Positions 32,978 to 42,887 of a stretch of DNA of 64,000 nucleotides are shown here, in pieces (positions within the stretch are counted from its first letter, which is position 1; the number at the start of each line of letters is the position of its first letter). The notes below the pieces were generated by a model. That model saw only the letters and a program-made list of their open reading frames with translations. It searched no databases and was not told the DNA's origin. A program made the position numbers and the translations under genes. The stretch comes from Zizania palustris (taxonomy: Eukaryota; Streptophyta; Magnoliopsida; Poales; Poaceae). The stretch spans positions 75,426,989 through 75,490,988 of the forward strand of contig JAAALK010000082.1 in assembly GCA_019279435.1 (NCBI GenBank). The letters run 5' to 3'.

Positions 32978-35900
32978 TCACAAAATACCGTAGGGATGAC
33001 AAATACCAAGTTCCCCACGCAAGTAAGCAAATCGAGATGCATCGAGGGGTTTTGTAAAAATATCGGCAAGCTGGTGTTGGGTATCAACATATTGAAGTTC
33101 AATATCACCCTTCTCATTGTGATCTCTGAGAAAATGATACCGTACATCAATGTGTTTGGTTCTGGAGTGCTGAACCGGGTTGTTTGCAATACAAATAGCA
33201 CTAGTGTTATCACAGAAAAGTGGAACACTCTTATAATCTAACCCGAAATCCCACAAAGTGGAAACCATCCACAAAATCTGAGAGCAACAGCTAGCTGCAG
33301 CAACATATTCGGCCTCAGCCGTCGATTGTGCAACACTAGACTGTTTGCGGGAAGACCAGCAAACCAGAGACGTACCCAGAAAATGACAAGTACCAGAGGT
33401 ACTCTTCCTATCGATTCTACACCCAGCAAAATCCGCATCAGAATAGCCTCTAAGACATAAAGAAGAAGACGATGAATACCATATGCCAAATTCAAGGGTG
33501 TGTTTGAGATACCTTAGGATGCGCTTTACCGCTTGGCGGTGCGAAGCTCGTGGTGAAGCCTGAAAACGAGCGCACAGACACACAGCGAAGTGTATGTCCG
33601 GCCTCGTGGCAGTCAAGTAGAGTAGGGAGCCGATCATGCTCCGGTACTCCTTCTGATCTACAGCTTCTCCATCTTCGTCAGGGTCCAATGCTACAGATGT
33701 AGCCATTGGAGTGGCGAGGGGCTTCGCATCGGACATGTCGAACTTCTTGAGCAGGTCCTTGGTGTACTTTGTCTGGTGGACAAAAGTACCTTGTTTGCTT
33801 TGCTTGATTTGCAAACCAAGGAAAAAGGTGAGTTCACCCATCATCGACATTTCAAACTCCCTGCTCATGGTATCTGCAAACTCGGCAACCAAAGCATGAG
33901 AAGAGCCACCAAAGATGATATCATCCACATAAATCTGTACTAGGAGGAAATCTTTGCCATGCTTGAGAGTAAACAAAGTTTTATCAACAGAGCCCATCAA
34001 ATACCCTCGCTCAAGCAGAAAAGACTTAAGTCTATCATACCATGCCCGAGGGGCCTGCTTGAGTCCATAAAGAGCCTTATGAAGTTTAAGGACTTTATGT
34101 GGGTACTTGGGGTTTTCAAAACCAGGGGGTTGTTTTACATAAACATCTTCACCTATGAAGCCATTAAGAAAAGCACTTTTGACATCCATTTGATAGAGTT
34201 TGAATCCCCGGGATGTCGCAAAGGCAAGCAAAATCCTAATGGCCTCAAGGCGAGCAACAGGTGCAAAAGTTTCAGTAAAATCAATCCCTTCAAGTTGAGA
34301 AAAGCCCTGAGCTACAAGTCTAGCCTTATTTCTAACAATTGTTCCATCCTCCCCTTGTTTATTTTTGAACATCCATTTTGTTCCAATGAAATGAACATTA
34401 GGTGGAGGATCAACTAAAGTCCAGACTTGGTTTCTCTCAAAATTTTCAAGTTCCTCATGCATGGCATTGATCCAACTAGAATCAGAAAGTGCATGACTAA
34501 CATCTAAGGGCTCGAACGAAGCAACAAAAGCAGCATTAGTGAAATGGGCATGAGAACGAGTTACCCTTTGATCAAGCTCACCAATGATCTGCTCGGGAGG
34601 GTGCATCCTTTGGACATGATGTGGAGCCTCGCGGCGGGATGCAGTCTCCCCCTCAACTTGTGCGTTGGAGTGGTCCAAGATGACCGATGTTGAGGTAGTT
34701 GCTTCGGGACCTCGTGCCGAAGTAGTTGAAGCGGGGTCTGCTTCGGGGGTTGATGTCGAGGGTAGTAGGGGATCATCCTTGAATTCTCCGGGATCTTCGT
34801 CTTCGAATAAGGTCTGTTCCAAGTCGTGTTCATTTGCCTGTTCAAAAGCAGAACTAACAGAGGGGGTTGATTCATCAAAAGTCACATCACATGACTCGAT
34901 GACAGTGTTAGTTTCCAAGTTATAAACACGATAAGAATGACCATGAGTAGTATAACCCAAAAAGATCCCGTCAGAAGAACGCGACTCAAATTTATCCAAA
35001 TTTCCACGTTTTAGGATGAAACAGCGACAGCCAAAAACTCGAAGATGAGTAACCTTGGGCTGTCTCCCAAAACGCAGCTCATAAGATGTCAAATTTAAAA
35101 TTGAGCGCAAGAAAATTCGGTTTGAGATGTAACATGCAGTGTTCATGGCCTCAGCCCAGAATTTTCTAGGAGTCCTATGCTCATCAAGCATCGTCCTAGC
35201 CATCTCAACCAAAGTGCGGTTTTTCCTCTCAACAACACCGTTCTGTTGAGGAACCCGCGGAGCAGAGAATTGATGTTCTATGCCATGCTCCATGCAAAAA
35301 TCAACAAAGAGACTATTTTTGAACTCGGTGCCATTGTCGCTTCGAATGAATTTCAATGCACCTGGGAGTTCAGTGAAAAGTCTCAAAGCCAAGCTTCGAA
35401 AGTGTGAAAACACTTCATCCTTGCTGGCAAGAAAGAAGACCCAAGAGTAGCGAGAGAAATCGTCGACAATAACTAAAACATACCACTTGCCGCCTAAAGA
35501 ACTAACCCGAGAAGGACCTACGGTGTCCATATGGAGAAGTTCTCCGGGCTGTTCAGTCATCACTGTGGTGACTGGCGAATGCGAAGCGGCAATCATTTTA
35601 CCATGTCGACAAGGAGCGCAAACTAAATTCTTCTCAAACTTGAGCTTGGGCAATCCTCGGATCAAACCTAGGGCGCTCAGACGAGTGAGCAACTCAAAGC
35701 TCATATGCCCTAGTCTCCTATGCCACTTCCAAAGCTCAGAAGTCGAATGTGCAACAAGACAATGAGAAGATCCAGATGACTCTGAAAAATCAGCTCCAAA
35801 AACTCTCCCAACCCTAAAGATCTTACACACTACAACGCCATCAGAATTGAGCACTTGCGAAGTATCGCGATGAAATCGCACTTCGAAGCCCTCATCAAGC

Positions 35901-36130
35901 AACTGAGATACAGATAGCAAATTGTATCCCAGGTTCTCAACCAAAGCAACATCTTTGAGAGTGAAGTTCGAATTAATTCTTACCACACCTTTACCTTTCA
36001 CTCTACTCCTTCGATTGTTTCCGAAGGTGATATGTTCCCTTTGCTTGGTTGTGGTGAGGCTGGAGAACCAATTTGCATCTCCGGTCATGTGGCGCGAACA
36101 ACCGGAGTCCATGATCCATGTGCCCTCCAA
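32978..36130 (-). CDS. pol: Element G pol: protease, integrase, RT, RNase H
   Basis: An open frame of 1,050 codons in copia order. The protease motif MDSGCSRHMTG is at residues 7-17. The pre-integrase HHCC segment (WHRRLGHMSFE...CAPCRHGK) is near 135-180, and the integrase core has D, D (SDNGTEF) and E (PQQNGVVERKN) near 205-320. RT begins near 575 with YVDD at 33920-33931. RNase H (GYSDADFAG...STAEAEYVAAA...FCDNTSAI) occupies the last 200 residues, and it ends HPYGIL. It is in the same frame as gag, separated by a single TAG (36146-36148), so the real start is fused to gag. The Met at 36130 is only the first in the open stretch. All catalytic motifs look intact. Confidence 0.93.
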   Translation of the reverse strand: MEGTWIMDSGCSRHMTGDANWFSSLTTTKQREHITFGNNRRSRVKGKGVVRINSNFTLKDVALVENLGYNLLSVSQLLDEGFEVRFHRDTSQVLNSDGVVVCKIFRVGRVFGADFSESSGSSHCLVAHSTSELWKWHRRLGHMSFELLTRLSALGLIRGLPKLKFEKNLVCAPCRHGKMIAASHSPVTTVMTEQPGELLHMDTVGPSRVSSLGGKWYVLVIVDDFSRYSWVFFLASKDEVFSHFRSLALRLFTELPGALKFIRSDNGTEFKNSLFVDFCMEHGIEHQFSAPRVPQQNGVVERKNRTLVEMARTMLDEHRTPRKFWAEAMNTACYISNRIFLRSILNLTSYELRFGRQPKVTHLRVFGCRCFILKRGNLDKFESRSSDGIFLGYTTHGHSYRVYNLETNTVIESCDVTFDESTPSVSSAFEQANEHDLEQTLFEDEDPGEFKDDPLLPSTSTPEADPASTTSARGPEATTSTSVILDHSNAQVEGETASRREAPHHVQRMHPPEQIIGELDQRVTRSHAHFTNAAFVASFEPLDVSHALSDSSWINAMHEELENFERNQVWTLVDPPPNVHFIGTKWMFKNKQGEDGTIVRNKARLVAQGFSQLEGIDFTETFAPVARLEAIRILLAFATSRGFKLYQMDVKSAFLNGFIGEDVYVKQPPGFENPKYPHKVLKLHKALYGLKQAPRAWYDRLKSFLLERGYLMGSVDKTLFTLKHGKDFLLVQIYVDDIIFGGSSHALVAEFADTMSREFEMSMMGELTFFLGLQIKQSKQGTFVHQTKYTKDLLKKFDMSDAKPLATPMATSVALDPDEDGEAVDQKEYRSMIGSLLYLTATRPDIHFAVCLCARFQASPRASHRQAVKRILRYLKHTLEFGIWYSSSSSLCLRGYSDADFAGCRIDRKSTSGTCHFLGTSLVCWSSRKQSSVAQSTAEAEYVAAASCCSQILWMVSTLWDFGLDYKSVPLFCDNTSAICIANNPVQHSRTKHIDVRYHFLRDHNEKGDIELQYVDTQHQLADIFTKPLDASRFAYLRGELGICHPYGIL

Positions 36131-36145
36131 GCCTCGACCTGTCGC

Positions 36146-38608
36146 CTACACATGATGAAAACGTCTCGATCGCTCAGTGCTGGGGTGAGTAAAATAATGA
36201 CGAGGCATCCAGCACTGAGTGACACGAGTAGTAGGCACAGTAGAAGTAGACGGTCTACGCACATAAAAATCAGAATGATGCAAAGTGCGAGGTCTACCTA
36301 CATGCAAAGAACGAAAAGCATGTAGAGGTCTCCTACTCTGACGAGGTACAAAGCTACTCGCCCGAGGTCTACCACCATATGGAACATGGTGAACACCACG
36401 AGGAGCAAAACCTCTCCGAGAAGCACGAGGAGCCTCGAAAACAGGACGAGAGTAATACTCAGACTCATGCATACCTAAAGATGGGTAATGCATGTCCTGA
36501 TAGCTCATCGCCTGTGCACGTCGCTCATCCTTGATGCGACGGAAACAGAAACCAATCAAATGACCCGCCCGCTGACAATAGGAACAATGAAACACTCTCC
36601 TGGGGGCACTCTCATGGGTCACAGGAGCAACTCTCACAGGCTCCTTGGGTTTCTTCTGAGTGGCTTTCTTGGGAGGATTTTTCTTGGCAGGAGGAGTGGT
36701 TTTCTTTGGTGGATGGGTAGGCTTTTTGGCTGATGGGGTGTCCAACAGAGCTCTCTCTTTCTCTAGGGTGGTGGGAGAGGTGAAAACAGTTTTGGTCTTA
36801 CTGTCTGAAGCTATCCTCTCAAAACCCAAACCTAGAGCTTCCCCTGCTCTGTCAGCACACAACTTGGTCTTGGCCAAGAGCAAATCCATCCTACCCTTTC
36901 CCTCAGTGCATTTATTAACCACGGAAAGAAGGTATTCATTTTCGGACATGAGGTTTTCAGCTCGCTCTCTGACAGTGCCTAGCTGGTCCTTAAGGGTGAT
37001 GCAAGTGTCACAAACAGGTTGCACATCCTTAGAACTACCGGCCCTCTCCAATCTAGCCTCTAAATCATGAACATGCTTATCACGTAAATTAATGCTATCG
37101 CGCAATAAAGAGCAGTTCATGCAATCAATAATATCACGAGGTCTAGAATCCACCTCCAAAAGCTGCTTCTGTGCAGTCTCAAGCTCAGAAAGAGTTTGAG
37201 CATGAACAGAACGCAACTGAGCAAGCTCACTCATGACAACAGAACATGATTCACATTCAGCATCATCAAATTTAGACTTAAGCATGGCATATTCAGTAGA
37301 AACATTTTCTAGCCTAAGTCTAAGGTCTTTTCTTTCTCTAGCGGCTTGCACAAGCAATCTATCCTGACCTAGCACAACTTCATTCAGCTCATCTAATTTA
37401 ATTATTAGCTGGTCGGATGATAGGTTTACCTCAGATGAGTCAAGCTCATCGCCGCTGTGATCGCTGTCGGCCATGAAGCAAAGGCCGGTGAAGTCACGTC
37501 CCTTCTTGTCCTTCTTGTCCTCCTTCCTTGGGGACTCCTCCTCCTCAGAGCTCGACTCCTCAGTTGAGGATGTGTCGATGTCGCTGAGAGCAGCAACAAA
37601 AGCTCTGGAAGCGGCCTTGGCTACTTTCTTAGCCATCTTGCCGCGCTTGCCCTTCACAAAGGGCTTCCTCTCCTTTTTGTGGAATTTGGGGCGGTCACTC
37701 TCATCTCTCTTTTTGACCTTGGGGCAATTGGCCTTGATGTGAGAAGTGTCGCCACATTCATAGCAGCCACTAAAACCACTTCTCCGCTGATCCCGTCTCT
37801 CATGATGAAAGCGGGTGAACCTCCGGGCAATGAGAGCAAGCTCGTCATCAGCTAGAGTATCCACCTGCTCCTTTGTGACGGAGACCAGGGAGGACAAAGC
37901 AAAACCATCTGCAAGAACACAAGTGCCTGATGTGCTTGGTTCTGCAGTGGTGCCACGGCTAGTGCTAGAAACCAATGCCAATGGCTGTGGCAAGGAGCTT
38001 CTGTGCACTGCAAGAGATGCCTTGGCAATCTCTGTGGACTTCAGCTTGCTAAAGAGTTCATCACAGGTTAGAGTGTCATAGCCTGTGGACTCCTCAATGC
38101 TGGATATCTTCACCTCCCATATGCTACGGTCAAGAGCATAGAGAAGCTTGATAGCCCTATCGTGATCACTGTAAGCAAGCGTCCCGTTGGATCGCAAGTT
38201 ACTCACTATCGCGTCAAAACGAGAAAACATGGCATCTACAGATTCACCAGGTGCCTGCACAAACAGCTGATACTGTTGATTGTAGGTGCTTTGGCGCCTG
38301 GCCTTAATCTGAGCAGAGCCCTCATGAAAGACAGTGAGTGTTGTCCAAATCTCCCTAGCAGTCCTGAGGTGCTGCACCCTATCAAACTCACTCCGACTCA
38401 GACCAATGAACAGTATGTTCCTTGCCTTCGAGTTGGCAATGTACTGATCTTTTTCGGTTTGAGTGGTGCGGGTATCAGGGATGGAGTATTGTGAGTCCAC
38501 AATCTCCCAAATTGCATTTCCTTGACTTAACAAGTAAGCCTCCATGCGCACCTTCCAGTATGCAAAATCTGTCCCATCGAACAGAGGAATTTTACTGCCT
38601 CTATCCAT
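36146..38608 (-). CDS. gag: Element G gag
   Basis: An open frame of 820 codons from ATG 38608 (MDRGSKIPLFDGTDFAYWKV), long for a copia gag but usual in Sireviruses. The N-terminal half is the copia-type capsid domain (residues about 30-260). Zinc knuckle CYECGDTSHIKANC lies near 285-300, a Lys-rich stretch near 300-340, acidic Ser/Glu DNA near 345-390, and a coiled-coil region about 395-590. A second knuckle, CSYCQRAGHLIGFC, is near 675, and there is an Arg-rich tail. It packages genomic RNA into virus-like particles. It ends at TAG (36146-36148) and the pol frame continues without shift. Confidence 0.92.
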   Translation of the reverse strand: MDRGSKIPLFDGTDFAYWKVRMEAYLLSQGNAIWEIVDSQYSIPDTRTTQTEKDQYIANSKARNILFIGLSRSEFDRVQHLRTAREIWTTLTVFHEGSAQIKARRQSTYNQQYQLFVQAPGESVDAMFSRFDAIVSNLRSNGTLAYSDHDRAIKLLYALDRSIWEVKISSIEESTGYDTLTCDELFSKLKSTEIAKASLAVHRSSLPQPLALVSSTSRGTTAEPSTSGTCVLADGFALSSLVSVTKEQVDTLADDELALIARRFTRFHHERRDQRRSGFSGCYECGDTSHIKANCPKVKKRDESDRPKFHKKERKPFVKGKRGKMAKKVAKAASRAFVAALSDIDTSSTEESSSEEEESPRKEDKKDKKGRDFTGLCFMADSDHSGDELDSSEVNLSSDQLIIKLDELNEVVLGQDRLLVQAARERKDLRLRLENVSTEYAMLKSKFDDAECESCSVVMSELAQLRSVHAQTLSELETAQKQLLEVDSRPRDIIDCMNCSLLRDSINLRDKHVHDLEARLERAGSSKDVQPVCDTCITLKDQLGTVRERAENLMSENEYLLSVVNKCTEGKGRMDLLLAKTKLCADRAGEALGLGFERIASDSKTKTVFTSPTTLEKERALLDTPSAKKPTHPPKKTTPPAKKNPPKKATQKKPKEPVRVAPVTHESAPRRVFHCSYCQRAGHLIGFCFRRIKDERRAQAMSYQDMHYPSLGMHESEYYSRPVFEAPRASRRGFAPRGVHHVPYGGRPRASSFVPRQSRRPLHAFRSLHVGRPRTLHHSDFYVRRPSTSTVPTTRVTQCWMPRHYFTHPSTERSRRFHHV

Positions 38609-38658
38609 GTCGCCAACAGATCACAAAACCGGTTAAGGTCAACTGGTGATCTTAACCC

Positions 38659-38670
38659 GCTCTGATACCA
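38659..38670 (-). other. Primer binding site of element G, initiator tRNA-Met type
   Basis: On the minus strand TGGTATCAGAGC, the standard plant copia site complementary to initiator tRNA-Met, two bases from the 5' LTR edge at 38673. Confidence 0.95.
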
Positions 38671-38672
38671 AT

Positions 38673-40626
38673 TGTTGGACCGGAAACGGCGACCAGAGGG
38701 GGGGTGAATGGGAGCTTTTAAACTTCGGGCTAAAAACTTAGCCTTCGGGTCTGTTCTGTCTTCTGCGGAACAGGCTTCGAACACACCCTTCGAAGGTCTG
38801 GTTCGGAGGTACTTCGACACCTTCGAACACAGGCTTCGGAGAGGCAAAAGTTCGAAGTCAAGAAGACTTCGCTCCACTTACAACCCTCGAAAATCTACTC
38901 TGCTAAGTCAGTGCAGGCTCTGTACACGAGGTGCTTCGAGCAGGCTTCGCACTTCACCCTTCGCAAGAGTGGACAGCCCTCTGAGGACTTCGACCAAGTA
39001 CTTGGCGACAGCAACGGGTGCTGGGCTTCGTACCCGAAGGTCTACACGCACACGCAAATGGACTACGCTAAGGGCTTCGACACAAGAAGCACTACGGGAA
39101 CAGAACAGGGCTTCGCTAGTAAGCAGTGAGGTCTTGCCTCGTGTTACACAGAGCGACAGCACACTGTAAAACACACTTCGCGATAAAAACACCCTTAGCC
39201 AAGACAGGCTTCGGTGAACTAAAACTAGCGAAGTATGCAATACGAGCTCAAGCAAAAGCACACAGAAGCAGGGCTTCGCCGCTTGAACAAGGAACACAAA
39301 ATAAATGAACTCTGGATGAATATAGCGAGGTCTGTCTACAGGAGCTCAACAGTAAATGCTCAAAAAGTGTTAAATGTTACCTACCGAGCCCCCATATTTA
39401 TAGCCCACAGCTTCATCCTAAGGAAGTGACTACTTTACCCCTAGGGTTTACAACAGATTTGTCTCTACAGAACTAAGGGGTACAAAAGGTAGTCCACCTT
39501 TATTTTGGAGGCTTCTCTGTCAGCTGCAGAGGGGACAGTGTCAGCCTTTTTCAGAACAGACAGTGTCAGCCTTTACAGTGTTGACTTCTGGAACCTCCCT
39601 TCGCACCGGAGGGTGCGGTAGCTTCGGCGAGAAGCCTGCAGCCTGTTGGCCTTCGCTCCGCCGAAGAAGTCCTTCGATACAGTGACGGTTTTGAGCCGAA
39701 GCCGTCAAAGCCCTTGAGCCTTCGCACCACCACCTCCGGAGTGGATCACCACGGCTTCGCAGCTACTCCAAGCTCGAACACCGTCCGTCCGTGTACCGAA
39801 GCCATGCATGGCCGAAGCACCTCAAGTCATCCTCACTCCGAAGCCTCACCTTCGGAGTACCACCCTTCGAAGTCCCTCCTTCGTCCAAGGCCTCCGCATG
39901 AAGCATTCCATGAGCACTCCGTCGCAGTGCCTCTTCCCGAGCACACTCCTCGACGAGCCTCACCCGGACCATGCCTTCGATGCGCCTCGACTTCTGAGAC
40001 CTTCGTCGGGTAACCTTCGAGTGTCTCCCTCCGGAGCACACTTCGAACACCTTGCCTCCGCAGAGGACTTGTTCCACCAACTCCGAAGTCACTCCATTCG
40101 GAGTACCTTCGAAGTGCCTCATGTCCGAGGACTTTGTCTCGGAGTACCTTCAGCCGGAGCCACGCTCCGCACTCTCTGCCTTCACCTGGCACGCCTCGAC
40201 CCGAGGACCGACCCGGACCACCTTCGCAGCCACCGTGACGGAGCTCCCCGCTCCCCTGGCATCAAGCCTCCTGCTTGACCCAGGTTCACCCGGCTCGAAC
40301 CCTGTCCGTTGCCTCCGAAGTCCCTGCGCACCACAGACAAGCAAACAAGTGTATCCAGTACTCCGGAGACCTCTCCGGGTTAGCAACCTCCGGCACACAC
40401 TCCGGTGTACCGCCCAAAGTACCGAAGCCTTTGGTACAAACCCAGTCATCGTGTACTGTCGGACCCCTCCGACGAGTACACTCCGCTGCAACCGCTGCAG
40501 CAAGCAAACACCGAACACACTCCGGTGAAACACCTCCGAACACCCTTCGGAGGTACCCTTCGAACAGAGGGTAAATAAACCTGTCAATCACTCATCACAT
40601 ACACCGAAACCACCCCTGGTTTCTCA
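38673..40626 (-). repeat. 5' LTR of element G
   Basis: This is 1,954 bp and nearly identical to the 3' LTR. It has 14 extra bases near 39870 between two CCTTCG words, consistent with a slippage or recombination deletion in the other copy. The TATA box (TATAAATA, minus strand) at 39395-39402 is the likely promoter for gag-pol. Confidence 0.95.
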
Positions 40627-41890
40627 AACTCTATACTCCATACATCCCGAGAGTAGAAAGATGTACCAAAACCTAAAGGAAAAATATTGGTGGGTCAGTA
40701 TGAAGAGGGAAATAGCTGAGTATGTGGCCAAGTTTGACACATGCCGGTGAGTCAAGGCAGAGCACCAGAGACCTGCCGGACTATTACAACCCCTCAAGGT
40801 CCCCGAATGGAAGTCGGAAGAGATAGGAATGGACTTCATCACGGGACTGCCTAGGACCCAAGCCGGTCATGATTCTATCTGGGTGATCGTCAACCAACTC
40901 ACCAAAGTGGCTCACTTCATCCTCGTCAAGACAACTTACACCGTCGCAAAGTTGGCCAAGTTGTATATGACCCGGATTGTGTGCCTGCACGGAGTCCCAA
41001 AGAAGATTGTATCTAACCGTGGGAGTCAGTTTACCTCCAAATTTTGGAAGAACCTTCAAGAAGAGCTCGGCATCCGGCTTAACTTTAGCACCGCCTATCA
41101 TCCACAGACCGAAGGTCAAACCGAAAGGGTCAACCGGGTATTGGAGGATATGCTTAGAGCTTGCGCTCTAGTCTTTGGCAGAATATGGGATAAGAACTTG
41201 CCTTATGCGGAGTTCTCCTACAACAACAGCTATCAAGTTAGCCTGCAGATGTCCCCATTTGAAGCACTTTATGGGCGTAAGTGCAGAACACCATTACTCT
41301 GGGATCAGACCGGAGAATCGCAACTATTCGGGACAGATATATCGCGAGAAGCCGAGGAGAAAGTCAAGATCATCAGGGACAGATTGAAGATAGCCCAGTC
41401 CCGACAAAAGAGCTACGCCGATAACCGATGGAGAGACCTAACCTTTGAGGAGGATGACTATGTCTATCTCCGAGTCACTCCCCTCCGTGGCACTCAAAAG
41501 TTTAACATGAGAGGCAAGCTAGCACCCCGCTATGTCGGACCCTTTCAGATCCTCCGACGGCAAGGAGAAGTGGCAGATCAGCTAGAACTGCCTCCATCCT
41601 TGGTAGGAGTCCATGATGTGTTCCACGTCTCTCAGCTGAAGAAGTGTCTTCGTGTGCCCACCGAACAGGCCGGCCTCAAATAGCTCAATGTCCAAGAGGA
41701 CTTGACCTACATTGAGAAACCTGTCAAGATTCTGGAAACTAAGGAAAGAGTAACCAGAAGCCGTGTAGTTCGCTTCTGCAAGGTTCAGTAGAACAACCAC
41801 CCCGTTGAAGAAGCGACACTGGAAAAAGAAGACGAGTTGAAAGCCCAATACCCCGAGCTATTTGAGTAGCATTCCAATCTCGAGGATGAG
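40627..41890 (+). pseudogene. Element F integrase and chromodomain, continuation after G
   Basis: It continues the RNase H-integrase frame of F from the target site at 40627. The integrase zinc segment is near 40690-40760. The core has D (MDFITGLP, about 40829), D (SNRGSQFTSKF, near 41020, where the usual DNG/DRG Asp reads Asn, so the catalytic residue appears lost) and E (QTEGQTERVNR, near 41125). After VFHVSQLKKC, a chromodomain-like tail runs about 41690-41870 (ITVKIL-type segment PVKILETKERVTRSR, then VEEATLEKEDEL). Chromodomains target integration to modified histones. Stops: TGA at 40748, TAG at 41681 and TAG at 41789. The longest open piece is 40829-41683. Confidence 0.9.
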
Positions 41891-41899
41891 ATTCTTTGT

Positions 41900-41907
41900 A
41901 AGGGGGA
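41900..41907 (+). other. Polypurine tract of element F
   Basis: AAGGGGGA, seven bases before the LTR start at 41914. It is the usual plus-strand primer site. Confidence 0.75.
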
Positions 41908-41913
41908 TAGGTT

Positions 41914-42887
41914 TGTAACACCCCAAATTTTCAGAGAAGTAAAAATACCATTTAATATATTTTTCTAGAAATAATTTATTTTGAAATACCTTTACTACCC
42001 TTATAGGCTTAAATGAACTAGAACCTTGATGGAATAACCAAACTAGAGGCTAGAAAATTTTGTGTATGATCCCAAGGCCATGAAATATTTTTGAGAATTT
42101 GTTTCAGATTTTTATCACCCTTGGAAGTAGCCCTAATATTTTAAACTAATTTCAGCAATTATTTTTATTCAGAAAAGAATTCAAACAGTAACGGGCCCCT
42201 TTCGCCCCATTCTCCCTCAACCGGCCAGCCCAGCCCACTCCCTCCCCGCGCCCCGGACTAACAGATGGGCCCCACCCGTCAGAGGCCCTCTCCCCCTCCG
42301 CGCGCGCGCCCGACCACCTGACCCTACCCGTCAGCCGCCACGCCCGTACGCTCGCGCCCGCTGACCGCCTTGGCCCACCTGTCGGACCTGTCGTCCACCT
42401 CGCACCACCCCCCTAACTCCGCTGGCCACCGATCCACCCTCGGATCCACCCCCGCCGGCCCCCTCACTTAAATACGTCGCCGACATTTACACCCCCACGA
42501 CGCGCCGACCGTTTCCCCCCATTAATCCACGCGTAATCGCCCAATGTCGCTCGCATGCATGGAAGGCCCTCGCCGGCGTTACTCTCGGCCTCCCCCGATT
42601 GAGCCCTCCCTGCCCCCGCTGACGCCTCTATTTAAACCCTATGCCTCCAACGCGCTCAACCCCTCGTCCACTCACTGCGAGAGCAAACAGAACACCCGAG
42701 ACACTCCCTTTAACGCCACACCGCCGCCCTCGCTCCAGCCATCGCTCGCCATCGCCAGAGTCCTCCTCCACCCTCGGCGATCGCACCTATGTGACCGTCG
42801 ACACCTCCCTGACCTCGGCCACCGCTCCATCGATGACGAACCACGCCGGAACACCATCACCGATGTGGACCGAAATGCCTTCACCGC
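41914..42887 (+). repeat. 3' LTR of element F, truncated by element E
   Basis: It starts TGTAACACCCCAAATTTTC, typical of Del/Tekay chromovirus LTRs. The A/T-rich first 270 bp are followed by strongly C/G-rich DNA with GCGCGCGCG near 42300 and a possible TATA-like TATTTAAA near 42629. It is interrupted at 42888 by element E (left target bases ACCGC, 42883-42887). The rest lies to the right of the window. Short open frames in the C/G-rich part look like chance. Confidence 0.85.

Larger units (their letters stand above)
29870..40626 (-). mobile_element. Element G: young Ty1/copia Sirevirus, complete
   Basis: This 10.76-kb element has two long LTRs (29870-31810 and 38673-40626), a tRNA-Met primer site, gag (38608-36146), pol (36130-32978), and an untranslated region rich in polypurine copies. 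It is flanked by the target duplication AACTC (29865-29869 and 40627-40631). I count three substitutions plus a 1-bp and a 14-bp indel between LTRs, about 0.15%. This makes it the youngest dated insertion here. Gag size, two zinc knuckles, the long gapped 3' region, multiple polypurine motifs and the LTR start TGTTGGACCGG fit the Sirevirus (Maximus/SIRE) lineage. It is inserted in RNase H-integrase DNA of chromovirus F. Confidence 0.95.
26250..42887 (+). mobile_element. Element F: Del/Tekay-like chromovirus, split by G, 5' LTR missing
   Basis: A plus-strand Ty3/gypsy element with 5' untranslated region (to 26680), gag (26681-27760), protease, RT and RNase H (to 29870), then after the insertion of Sirevirus G, integrase and chromodomain (40632-41870), polypurine tract and 3' LTR (41914-42887). 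The LTR start TGTAACACCCC and the C-terminal chromodomain place it in the chromoviruses, nearest Del/Tekay. No 5' LTR or tRNA-Met site is found upstream of gag, so its 5' end was lost at the junction with B. The 3' LTR is cut by element E. Confidence 0.88.
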
